A DNA stretch of 13,078 bases from Faecalitalea sp. UBA4312 (GTDB taxonomy: Bacteria > Bacillota_I > Bacilli_A > Erysipelotrichales > Erysipelotrichaceae): assembly GCA_002394635.1 (NCBI GenBank), contig DGUK01000022.1:1150-14227 (forward strand), written 5' to 3'. The position numbers were made by a program, and so were the translations under genes. The notes below the pieces were generated by a model. The model saw nothing but the letters and a program-made list of their open reading frames with translations. It was not told the origin of the DNA and searched no databases. Shown here piece after piece: positions 1 through 6,698 of the stretch; position 1 is the stretch's first letter, and each line of letters starts with the position of its first letter.

Positions 1-368
1 GTCACCATGTAGTTCTGATTGTCTTTGACATAATAGCCGATGACAGTCTTTTCCTTGACTTCAAACTGCAGTTTTCCTTGTTTTTTATGGATCTTCACAG
101 AATCTACCAGTGGCATTTCCTTGATGCGATGCGAGAAAAGACGGCTAGGCACCAGCCACAGCCTGGTATTGGTATCCACCTGTGCCAGGTCATAGACCTG
201 AGAGTCTGTCAGATAATAATTTCCAGTGCAGCTTAAGACATGCGCCTGTGAGTCAAAAGAAAAATAATAAACAAGAAAGCTTGACAGAATCAATAATATA
301 GCACTGACGATTGCACTCGAACGCAAGGTCATCGGATGTTTCTTCTTTTTCTTTTTTACTTTTTCCAA
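1..368 (-). CDS. ftsQ: Cell division protein FtsQ/DivIB, N-terminal part (cut by window edge)
   Basis: This is the first 122 codons of a bitopic divisome protein that links FtsB/FtsL and the septal peptidoglycan synthase outside the membrane. I translated it by hand. A Lys-rich cytoplasmic tail (residues 2-10, with a run of six or more Lys) precedes one membrane segment (about 16-38, SSAIVSAILLILSSFLVYYF). A POTRA-type domain follows (GNYYLTDSQVYDLAQ at 49-63, a hydrophobic stretch with R69-LW, then LVDSVKIHKK and LQFEVKEKTVIGYY). The chosen start is TTG at 368-366: it has GGAG eight bases upstream (377-380) and gives the expected basic tail. The first in-frame ATG (332-330) would remove most of the lysines and has no good ribosome binding site. 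With the TTG start the gene overlaps the end of murB by 13 bp, as expected for murG-murB-divIB order. The C-terminal part lies outside the window. Confidence 0.85.
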   Translation of the reverse strand, partial: MEKVKKKKKKHPMTLRSSAIVSAILLILSSFLVYYFSFDSQAHVLSCTGNYYLTDSQVYDLAQVDTNTRLWLVPSRLFSHRIKEMPLVDSVKIHKKQGKLQFEVKEKTVIGYYVKDNQNYMV

Positions 369-1261
369 TTCAACTGCTCCACTTCTGTGATCAGATCGAT
401 ATCAAATTCTTTTTTGGCTTGTGTTTTGATCATTTCGATCAATGCCATTACATCGTGTGCTGTGGCCTGATCGTTTTCATTTACAATAAAATTGCTGTGC
501 TTATCCGATATACGGGCTCCGCCGATTTGATAGCCCCGATACCCCATCTCATCAATGATCTTCCATGCAGGCATCTGCTTTGGATTACGGAACACGCTGC
601 CGGCACATGGTTTATCCAATGGCTGACTGGCAATACGACGCTGACGTCGTGATTCTATCAAAGCCTGGATCTCATAGACGTTGGCCGGTTTCAGCTGCAT
701 ACGACAGGCTAAGATTACCCAGTCACGCTGTTTTTGAAAAATGGAATGACGGTAAGCGAACTCCAGCTGTTCTTTCGAAAGCCATACGATCGAATTGTCC
801 TTGTAGACACAAACTTCCGTAACGACAGCCGACATATCCGACTTATAAGCCCCGGCATTCATGAACAAGGCTCCCCCTACAGAGCCCGGGATACCACTGG
901 CAAACTCGAGTCCGGATAAGCCTCGTTTGGCGGTTTCCACAGCCAGATTGATGATCGAGCATCCAGCCTGTACGGTCACCTTTCCATTTTCTTCAATATA
1001 ATAATCATTGAATGTTTTATCTAAATTGATTATGGCTCCATGATAGGGCTCATCGCCAAAAAGAACGTTGGATCCTCTGCCTAATACATGAAAAGGAATC
1101 TGTTGTTCTTTTAACAAATCCACCACATTCATCAAAGCTAATATATCATTCGGGTATATATAGTAATCGACATTACCACCAATATGATATGTGGTATGTT
1201 TCCGCATTGGTTCCTGGCTCAGAACCTTTGCATACGTTTCCAATCGGTTTAATATATCCAT
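356..1261 (-). CDS. murB: UDP-N-acetylmuramate dehydrogenase MurB
   Basis: MurB reduces UDP-GlcNAc-enolpyruvate to UDP-MurNAc with NADPH and a bound FAD, the second committed step of peptidoglycan precursor synthesis, in the cytoplasm. The 301-residue protein has the expected FAD-binding PCMH features: HTTYHIGG near 22-29, GRGSN at 61-65 and SGIPGSVGGA at 122-131 with following MNAGAY. AYR at 169-171 contains the conserved Tyr-Arg pair, GSVFRNP at 221-227 has the catalytic Ser222, and the C-terminal TEVE has the probable catalytic Glu293. The length and the short C-terminal domain fit the type IIB form common in Bacillota. The ATG start has GGAGTG just upstream. It lies 13 bp after murG and overlaps ftsQ, so it belongs to the same transcript. 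Nothing is broken or missing. Confidence 0.96.
   Translation of the reverse strand: MDILNRLETYAKVLSQEPMRKHTTYHIGGNVDYYIYPNDILALMNVVDLLKEQQIPFHVLGRGSNVLFGDEPYHGAIINLDKTFNDYYIEENGKVTVQAGCSIINLAVETAKRGLSGLEFASGIPGSVGGALFMNAGAYKSDMSAVVTEVCVYKDNSIVWLSKEQLEFAYRHSIFQKQRDWVILACRMQLKPANVYEIQALIESRRQRRIASQPLDKPCAGSVFRNPKQMPAWKIIDEMGYRGYQIGGARISDKHSNFIVNENDQATAHDVMALIEMIKTQAKKEFDIDLITEVEQLNWKK
377..380 (-). promoter_or_regulatory. Ribosome binding site supporting the ftsQ TTG start
   Basis: GGAG lies inside the last codons of murB, eight bases before a TTG codon at 368-366. It supports the TTG start over the ATG at 332, which lies in a purine-rich but SD-poor lysine-codon run. Translational coupling to murB is likely. 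Confidence 0.55.
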
Positions 1262-1274
1262 ATTCTCACTCCTA

Positions 1275-2348
1275 CTATTTTATTAGTGATTCACATAATC
1301 GTATAATATCATAGGCTGCCGCCGGCTTGCCGAGCTTACGGGCATTCTGCGCCGTTTTCTCCCATTGCTCCGGATCCAGAAACAGATTTTCTATCGCATC
1401 ATGCAAGGTCTTTTCATTTAAATCTTTTTCCTCGATCATAGAGGCAGCTCCGGCATCCACAAGGACGCTGGCATTGTAAAACTGATGGTTGTTTGCCACA
1501 TAAGGTGATGGGATCAAGATGGCCGGAATCCCAAGACTGGTCAATTCCGCAATGGTCGTTGCCCCGGCCCGACAAATCAATCCGTCAATGCCCTTGTATA
1601 CTTTTAACGAATCGACAAAATCCACGACATGTACAGCCGGCTGGTCATCAAACAAGTGCAGATTCTCACTGTTGTCTTTTCCGCAAGCGTAAATAAACTG
1701 TAAAGATGGATCCAGATTCTTTAGCGCATTGGTCATCAGCTCATTGACACTGCTTGAGCCCAATGAGCCCATCATGATCAAGATCGTCTTCTTCCCCGGT
1801 TCCAATCCTAAAGATGCAAAATAATCCGGATCGAAAACCGACTCTTTTGCGGTAGTAGCCCGCGGATTTCCCAACAGGTGTACCTTCTCTTTCGGAAACA
1901 CCTCTTCACATTTTTCATAGCACGTAACGATGGCATCCACTTTATTCATAACCAGCTGATTGGATTTACCGACAATGGAATTCTGTTCATGGATCATAGT
2001 CGGGATCTTCAAAGCTGCTGCTGCCATCATAACCGGGGCACTGACATAGCCACCAAAACCAATCACGATATCCGGGGCAAAATCACGCAGATATCCCTTG
2101 GCAATGCCGCGTGCTTTCACCAGCTGTGCAACAGCCCGGCCTTTTTGGATGATATTTCCCACCAGACCGGATGTATGCAGGGATCTGAAGTCGTAACCGG
2201 CAGCCGGTATGACGCTAGCCTCCATACGGTCATCATTTCCTATAAACAATATTTTACATTTCGGATAAAGGCGTCGAAAAGAATCCGCCAACGCAAGTGC
2301 CGGATAAATATGACCCCCTGTTCCGCCTGTTACAATACAAATTCTCAT
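1275..2348 (-). CDS. murG: UDP-GlcNAc:lipid I N-acetylglucosamine transferase MurG
   Basis: MurG adds GlcNAc from UDP-GlcNAc to undecaprenyl-PP-MurNAc-pentapeptide (lipid I) to make lipid II, on the inner face of the membrane. It is a 357-residue GT-B glycosyltransferase of normal family length. Visible signatures are GGTGGHIYPAL at 8-18 (lipid/diphosphate loop), GFGGYVSAPV at 97-106, HEQN at 120-123, the second glycine-rich loop GSLGSSS at 194-200, the UDP-GlcNAc motif CRAGATTIAE at 259-268 and NNHQFYNA at 286-293. The start ATG has an AAGG ribosome binding site about seven bases upstream. The gene lies 29 bp after the sortase gene and 13 bp before murB. In many Bacillota murG follows ftsW/spoVE; that neighbour is absent here and a sortase takes its place. 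Confidence 0.97.
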   Translation of the reverse strand: MRICIVTGGTGGHIYPALALADSFRRLYPKCKILFIGNDDRMEASVIPAAGYDFRSLHTSGLVGNIIQKGRAVAQLVKARGIAKGYLRDFAPDIVIGFGGYVSAPVMMAAAALKIPTMIHEQNSIVGKSNQLVMNKVDAIVTCYEKCEEVFPKEKVHLLGNPRATTAKESVFDPDYFASLGLEPGKKTILIMMGSLGSSSVNELMTNALKNLDPSLQFIYACGKDNSENLHLFDDQPAVHVVDFVDSLKVYKGIDGLICRAGATTIAELTSLGIPAILIPSPYVANNHQFYNASVLVDAGAASMIEEKDLNEKTLHDAIENLFLDPEQWEKTAQNARKLGKPAAAYDIIRLCESLIK

Positions 2349-2377
2349 AATAAAAACCTTATCAAAACTATCTCCAG

Positions 2378-3121
2378 TTAATCTTCTAACATAATCGGCT
2401 CATCCGTTGGTTCTAAAACGCCGACCAGAACATAACGCTGATCGCTGTTAAAACCATAGTCCAGATTACAAGTGGATAATGTCACCATCGGCAGACTGGT
2501 ATCCACATCATTGTAATATGTAGCCTGAGCACGCATATTTTCAATCACTTCTTCCGGATAATCCCCGAAATTGGTTGTATAGTATACGGACGAATCCGTC
2601 GTCTTGGAAAAGACAAATACGTGACAGATATAGTTACCGGACGGCGTCAACAAGTAGAAATTCGGATGAGAATCAAAATACGATTCATCCGCAAACTTTT
2701 TCAGATCGGTGAACATTCCACCTTCGTCAACCGAATGTCCATAAATAATGGAATTATCGTCCGTGAAATACGGATCGGCTGCATAATCCAGGAATATAGC
2801 ACCCCGGATATTATCGGCACGACTGACCGTATGATTCAGATAATATGAGTTATCCGTCGTTTGAACGACCGGAAAGGAAATATCCCCACAGTCCGGTACA
2901 TAGATCCAGCCGATAATCTCGCCGTTTTCCGCACGTAAGGCTTCCCAGTCCGGATCCAGTTCTTTATGATCCTCTTTTTTCGATGTTGCCATTTCCGTAT
3001 ATGTGTTGTTTTCTTTTTCTACCTGATGTTTTTCAGCATAAATTGTATACAGCTGATAAGCGCTGAATCCAAATACGCCGATACAAATCAACAATATGAA
3101 TCTGTATAAAAATTTTTTCAT
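2378..3121 (-). CDS. srtB: Class B sortase (membrane-anchored cysteine transpeptidase)
   Basis: Sortases cleave a C-terminal sorting signal on secreted proteins and join them to peptidoglycan or pilin. The 247-residue protein has an N-terminal signal anchor (about 4-28, after MKK) and then a SrtB-type domain: NGEIIGWIYVPD (66-77), FPVVQ, YYLNH, RGAIFLDY and IIYGHS with catalytic His129. It ends with VTLSTC with catalytic Cys218 and QRYVLVGVL with Arg229. All three catalytic residues are present. The long SrtB-style helix/loop between His and Cys favours class B over A or C. No LPXTG- or NPQTN-type substrate is coded in the window. Its position directly ahead of murG would co-express it with synthesis of lipid II, the sortase acceptor; this is an inference. 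The start has no well-spaced ribosome binding site: the nearest AGGAG is 19 bases upstream. Confidence 0.92.
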   Translation of the reverse strand: MKKFLYRFILLICIGVFGFSAYQLYTIYAEKHQVEKENNTYTEMATSKKEDHKELDPDWEALRAENGEIIGWIYVPDCGDISFPVVQTTDNSYYLNHTVSRADNIRGAIFLDYAADPYFTDDNSIIYGHSVDEGGMFTDLKKFADESYFDSHPNFYLLTPSGNYICHVFVFSKTTDSSVYYTTNFGDYPEEVIENMRAQATYYNDVDTSLPMVTLSTCNLDYGFNSDQRYVLVGVLEPTDEPIMLED

Positions 3122-3155
3122 AGAATTATTGTACCATATTCTCCTAAAGGATTCT

Positions 3156-4007
3156 TTATTCTATCCCGCAAAACGCTTTGATTTCGTCTATACGGGCTTC
3201 CGTTTCATCATAACCTAACTGGAACCATGGTCGCAATTTAGCCGGATCCGTTGTATAGCGGGTTACTCCAAGATCCTTGCTCGGCCGCAGAACGAGAGCT
3301 TTGCCCTCCTGTTTCAGTTCTTCGATGACGGCCCATTGCTCATTATACCGTTCATGACGTTTTCTGAGATCTTCTACAATATGATCATCATGATACATAT
3401 GCTTAGCCAGCCACAACTGATAGCTCGGAGCCGGTTTGCGCACATAACCTTCTTCCTTGGTCGACAGTATGATATGTTTTTCATTTCCATGGTAAATGCT
3501 CTGGCAGATGCTGATCATATCGATCAGGCCCGCATCCATCACTTCTCTACCTAAAAACTGATAGGTCGGACAAAGGATCAGCAAAGCACAGCTTGCCCGC
3601 ACCAATGTCTGTTCTTTATCCACATATGACTGGTCATAATAACGAACCTCATGTGTTTTCACATCATACAGACCTATTTCCATTTTGGTGGAACTAGAAT
3701 GCAGAGCCTCCAGATCTAAAGGAGCCTGCGATTCAATAAACTGATAGGTTGCCTCGATCCCAAAAGCACTGCGCTCCTTGATCAAGGGCCGTAATCCGAC
3801 AACGCCTTTCTGACAAGGCGCATCAATACCGGTGATTTCCATACGATGTGTCTGTCTGGCTACATACGATGTCAACAGCTCACTGCCGGCGGATATACCG
3901 ACAGCGTAGGGCGTATAAATCTTATGTTCCAGAAAACACTTTAATGCACCGGCTGAATAGGCGGCTTTGGTTCCACCGCCTTCAACGACCAATCCTACCT
4001 TTTCCAT
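3156..4007 (-). CDS. Patatin-like phospholipase family protein
   Basis: This is a Ser-Asp dyad acyl hydrolase of the patatin/RssA-like type, probably acting on phospholipids or acyl esters; the substrate cannot be read from sequence. In the 283-residue protein the oxyanion-hole loop EGGGTKAAYSAG is at 9-20 and the nucleophile elbow GISAG at 37-41 gives Ser39. The aspartate motif reads DAG at 158-160, where patatins usually have DGG or DGA. No signal peptide or membrane segment is seen, so it should be cytoplasmic or peripherally attached. It resembles the bacterial YjjU-like subgroup in its size and short loops. The ATG lies 2 bp after the malic enzyme stop codon with GGTGAG across the junction, so translation is probably coupled. 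A physiological link to malic enzyme or to the cell-wall genes downstream is not established. Confidence 0.87.
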   Translation of the reverse strand: MEKVGLVVEGGGTKAAYSAGALKCFLEHKIYTPYAVGISAGSELLTSYVARQTHRMEITGIDAPCQKGVVGLRPLIKERSAFGIEATYQFIESQAPLDLEALHSSSTKMEIGLYDVKTHEVRYYDQSYVDKEQTLVRASCALLILCPTYQFLGREVMDAGLIDMISICQSIYHGNEKHIILSTKEEGYVRKPAPSYQLWLAKHMYHDDHIVEDLRKRHERYNEQWAVIEELKQEGKALVLRPSKDLGVTRYTTDPAKLRPWFQLGYDETEARIDEIKAFCGIE

Positions 4008-4009
4008 AG

Positions 4010-5173
4010 TTACTCACCGCAGACGCCTGAATCGATTGCAGCTTTTCCTACTGCTTTCGCCACAACATCTGCCACTCCGGCATCCAATGCTGAGGCAATA
4101 ATGTGCTGCTCATTGAGCTGTTCTTCCTTGACCAAGGAAGCGATTGCCATGACAGCCGCCTGTTTCATCGGTTCGTTGATACAACGGGCCCTGACATCCA
4201 TGGCACCTTTAAAAATGCCGGGGAATGCCAGAAGATTGTTGATCTGGTTCGGATGATCGCTCCGTCCGGTGCCGACAATACGAGCCCCGCCGGCCAGAGC
4301 CTGCTCCGGTTCAATCTCCGGGATCGGATTAGCCATAGCCAATACGATGGCATCCTCATGCATCGTCTGTACCATTTCCTTGGTCAGAATGTGTCCGACA
4401 CTGACACCGATAAATACATCGGCATCAGCAATAGCTTCTTTCAAGCCCCCCTGAATGTGGTTTGGATTGATGCGCGGCATCAGTTGTTTCTGCATAGAAG
4501 ATAATTTCATTCCCTCGTGCAGGATGCCTTTGCTGTTTAACAGGATCACCTGTCCCAATCCCATATCCAGGATCAGCTTGGCAATAGCGCAACCGGCGGA
4601 ACCGGCGCCATTGATCACAATCGTTGGATCATCTTTTTTCACGATCTTCAGCGCATTGACCAAGGCTGCACATACAACAATCGCCGTTCCATGCTGATCA
4701 TCATGGAATACCGGGATCTGCATCGTTTCTTTTAATCTTGCTTCTACTTCAAAACAGCGAGGCGCTGCGATATCCTCCAGATTGATACCGCCAAAGCTAG
4801 GCTCCAGCGCCTGTACGATTTTAACGATTTCATCCGTGTCCTGTGTATTCAGACATAAAGGGATGGCGTTCAGCCCAGATAAGGCTTTAAATAGAACACA
4901 CTTTCCTTCCATGACCGGCATGCCGGCCAGTCCTCCGATATTTCCCAAACCCAGGACAGCCGAACCATCACTGATGACCGCCACAGTATTGGATCTTCCG
5001 GTGTATGTGTAGCTCAATGCTGGATCCTTGGCAATTTCCAAACAAGGGGCCGCAACACCCGGTGTGTACGCAACAGACAAATCGTCTTTTGTTTCAATTT
5101 TCATCTTCGGAACTGTTTCCAGTTTTCCGTTCCATTCTTTATGACAACGGATTGCTTCTTTCATATAATCCAT
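4010..5173 (-). CDS. Malic enzyme (malate dehydrogenase, decarboxylating), short bacterial form
   Basis: The enzyme converts malate to pyruvate and CO2 with reduction of NAD or NADP and needs a divalent metal. The 387-residue length matches the short bacterial class without a C-terminal phosphotransacetylase domain. The N-terminal malic domain has SVAYTPGVA at 33-41 with catalytic Tyr36, EGKCVLFK at 89-96 with the probable catalytic Lys91, the metal ligands EDIAAP at 133-138 and FHDDQHGTA at 156-164. The Rossmann domain starts at INGAGSAG (187-194), and NPIPE is at 282-286. The second strand ends LLNSKG, with Asn213 where the family usually has Asp; cofactor preference is therefore uncertain. 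The start has AGGTGAG upstream. This is the first gene of a long minus-strand unit and faces the plus-strand isomerase gene across a 149-bp divergent region. Confidence 0.95.
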   Translation of the reverse strand: MDYMKEAIRCHKEWNGKLETVPKMKIETKDDLSVAYTPGVAAPCLEIAKDPALSYTYTGRSNTVAVISDGSAVLGLGNIGGLAGMPVMEGKCVLFKALSGLNAIPLCLNTQDTDEIVKIVQALEPSFGGINLEDIAAPRCFEVEARLKETMQIPVFHDDQHGTAIVVCAALVNALKIVKKDDPTIVINGAGSAGCAIAKLILDMGLGQVILLNSKGILHEGMKLSSMQKQLMPRINPNHIQGGLKEAIADADVFIGVSVGHILTKEMVQTMHEDAIVLAMANPIPEIEPEQALAGGARIVGTGRSDHPNQINNLLAFPGIFKGAMDVRARCINEPMKQAAVMAIASLVKEEQLNEQHIIASALDAGVADVVAKAVGKAAIDSGVCGE

Positions 5174-5322
5174 ATTCTCACCTACTTCAACTTGTTATTT
5201 TACAGTATTCCATAAAAAAAAGAAATAGTGGAATCAATTTAATAGGATATACAAATACTCATTTTTCATATGTTAAATTCTCATCCTTTTTAATATAATG
5301 AAAAAAGAAAAGAGGAATCATA
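5174..5322. other. Divergent intergenic region between malic enzyme and isomerase genes
   Basis: This AT-rich spacer must hold promoters in both directions. The plus-strand -10 and ribosome binding site are annotated separately. For the minus strand I see only weak candidates, such as TTGATT on the minus strand near 5232-5237 and TAAAAT near 5204-5209 with no good partner. I therefore do not assign a malic-operon promoter. No convincing operator palindrome was found. Confidence 0.5.
5294..5299 (+). promoter_or_regulatory. Promoter -10 box for the isomerase gene
   Basis: A perfect TATAAT lies 24 bases before the ATG at 5323, with AGAGGA (5311-5316) as the ribosome binding site between them. 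A good -35 box is not evident; the sequence about 17 bases upstream is TGTTAA. This would give a short leader starting near 5306. Confidence 0.55.
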
Positions 5323-6141
5323 ATGAAACTGGGAATGGGATCTTTTGCTTATCGATGGGCCATAGGACGCCCTTATTATCGACCAAAGGATCCGATGGAT
5401 GTGCATGCATTGATCGACCAGTGCGTTCGGTTTAAGCTGCATGCTGTACTTTTATGCAACAATATCGAGCTTCACACATTAAGCGATGCACAGATACTGG
5501 AAATCAAAGAACATCTGGACAAAGAAAAAATAGACGTTGAGGTCGGAGCCCGTGGCGTCGATCAAGAATATTTTAAAAGAATGCTGGAGATCTGTCATCT
5601 GCTTGGTGCCAAAATATTACGGGTCGGCTGGGATATGGACCGTACAACCAATCTTGACAAACAAGTTCAAAATGGTATAGAGACGATGAAAAAGCTGATG
5701 CAGATTGCAAATGCATATGGTGTAGAGATTGGTATTGAAAATACCAAGGTCATCACGATCCAGGAAGTCAAGGCAATCATCGAAGGAGTCAACGACCCGC
5801 ATTTCGGAGCTGTGATCGATACGTGCAATTCCACCTGCTTTATTACACCGACCGAAGAAGTCGTTTCTACCTTGGCTCCTTATGCCAAACAAGTACATAT
5901 CAAGGATTATATCGTCAAGCTCGATCCCTCAGGAGATATCATCTATGGGGTTCCATTAGGACAAGGAATGGTCAACTTCAACAAAGTCAAGGAGATCCTG
6001 GATCAAGCCGGCTTTAACGGCCACGCCTTCCTGGAGCTTTATATCGACCGCAAGGAAACACACGAACAAACGATCCAATACGAACAGGACTGCGTAGCCC
6101 AAAGCGTTGCGTATGCCAGAGACGTTCTCCATCTCCAATAA
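5323..6141 (+). CDS. Sugar phosphate isomerase/epimerase family protein (xylose isomerase-like TIM barrel)
   Basis: This 272-residue protein belongs to the AP endonuclease 2/xylose isomerase-like TIM-barrel superfamily, whose members isomerise or epimerise sugars and inositol derivatives with a divalent metal. The barrel metal ligands fit the family pattern: Glu139 in IGIEN, Asp166 in AVIDTCN, His192 in VHIKD and Glu238 in AFLELY. PLGQGMVNF (211-219) is the typical glycine loop before the last helices, and RVGWD near 100-104 ends an inner strand. No signal peptide is present, so it is cytoplasmic. The ATG has AGAGGA seven bases upstream. It is the only plus-strand gene in the window and stands alone, with its own promoter and a hairpin terminator. 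There is no neighbouring sugar transporter or dehydrogenase, so the substrate cannot be guessed. Confidence 0.88.
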   Translation: MKLGMGSFAYRWAIGRPYYRPKDPMDVHALIDQCVRFKLHAVLLCNNIELHTLSDAQILEIKEHLDKEKIDVEVGARGVDQEYFKRMLEICHLLGAKILRVGWDMDRTTNLDKQVQNGIETMKKLMQIANAYGVEIGIENTKVITIQEVKAIIEGVNDPHFGAVIDTCNSTCFITPTEEVVSTLAPYAKQVHIKDYIVKLDPSGDIIYGVPLGQGMVNFNKVKEILDQAGFNGHAFLELYIDRKETHEQTIQYEQDCVAQSVAYARDVLHLQ

Positions 6142-6143
6142 AA

Positions 6144-6169
6144 AAAGAAGGATCAGACGATCCTTCTTT
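6144..6169. terminator. Bidirectional intrinsic terminator between convergent genes
   Basis: A perfect 11-bp stem (6144-6154 with 6159-6169) closes an AGAC tetraloop. On the minus strand it runs straight into a T-rich tail (TTTTTTTATT read on that strand), making a strong terminator for the DUF1307 operon. On the plus strand the tail is weaker (TTTGTCTTTGTG) but can end the isomerase transcript. Confidence 0.9.
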
Positions 6170-6179
6170 GTCTTTGTGT

Positions 6180-6653
6180 TTATTTTACCTCTTCGTAACC
6201 TTGTGCTTCCAGAGTTTCCAATGTTTTCTCCATGCTCACAAAGTTTGCTTTGCCGTCGTTGTCATCCATTGTAAAGCCTTGAATGTCTTTCAGATCACTT
6301 AGACTGGCAACGGTATAGTCAACAGAAATGTTTTCAACCACGCGGTCATCCTGGAAATCCAGTTCATATGTAACGCCATCAATACCTTCGTATTGTTTCG
6401 CATAATCTTCTAATTGTGGTTCGATCAATTCCTTTGCTTCATCTTTGTCTGTTAGACCAAAATCATCGTATTTCATGACATTTTTAGCAGTCTGCTTAAC
6501 AACTTTATCCCCATCACATGTGAACACCAATGTCGATTCAACATTATTAGTAGTCTGCGTAAAAGTTCTTGTCGTTGTTTCTGCTTTTCCACCACAAGCT
6601 ACCATTGCCAATGCCAGAAATAATCCTGCCAGCAAGCGAATAAATCTTTTCAT
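6180..6653 (-). CDS. YehR-family (DUF1307) lipoprotein, single domain
   Basis: This is a 157-residue predicted lipoprotein of unknown molecular function. The signal sequence MKRFIRLLAGLFLALAMVAC ends in a lipobox with Cys20 followed by GG, so it should be lipid-anchored on the outer face of the membrane. One DUF1307/YehR-type domain follows (about 27-157). It shows NNVESTLVF, CDGDKVVKQT, NVMKYDDF, a helix with DEAKELIEPQ, ISVDYT, and a C-terminal SMEKTLETLEAQGYEEV. The domain is closest by eye to the second repeat of the two upstream proteins. The ATG has a perfect AGGAGG eight bases upstream. It is the last gene before the terminator at 6144-6169, 45 bp after the preceding gene; that gap is long enough for its own promoter, but I saw only AT-rich -10-like strings there. 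Confidence 0.85.
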   Translation of the reverse strand: MKRFIRLLAGLFLALAMVACGGKAETTTRTFTQTTNNVESTLVFTCDGDKVVKQTAKNVMKYDDFGLTDKDEAKELIEPQLEDYAKQYEGIDGVTYELDFQDDRVVENISVDYTVASLSDLKDIQGFTMDDNDGKANFVSMEKTLETLEAQGYEEVK

Positions 6654-6664
6654 AGTTCAAACCT

Positions 6665-6694
6665 CCTATATGATTACTTATAGTATATCATAGG
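6665..6694. repeat. Imperfect inverted repeat overlapping the ribosome binding site of the DUF1307 lipoprotein gene
   Basis: CCTATATGAT (6665-6674) faces ATCATAGG (6687-6694): eight base pairs with a two-base AT bulge. In the minus-strand transcript the distal arm includes the AGG of the AGGAGG ribosome binding site, so the stem could partly hide it. The stem is AT-rich and short, so a regulatory role is only a possibility. Confidence 0.35.
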
Positions 6695-6698
6695 TTGA

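Noticed and set aside
1878..2381. Plus-strand open frame of 167 codons opposite murG
   Set aside because: It is antisense to a clearly conserved gene, has no ribosome binding site, and its product is a low-complexity mix of His, Cys and Ile with no recognisable domain.
3128..3133. TACAAT on the minus strand as a sortase promoter -10
   Set aside because: There is no -35-like hexamer at 16-18 bases and no extended TGn, and it lies only seven bases from the start codon.
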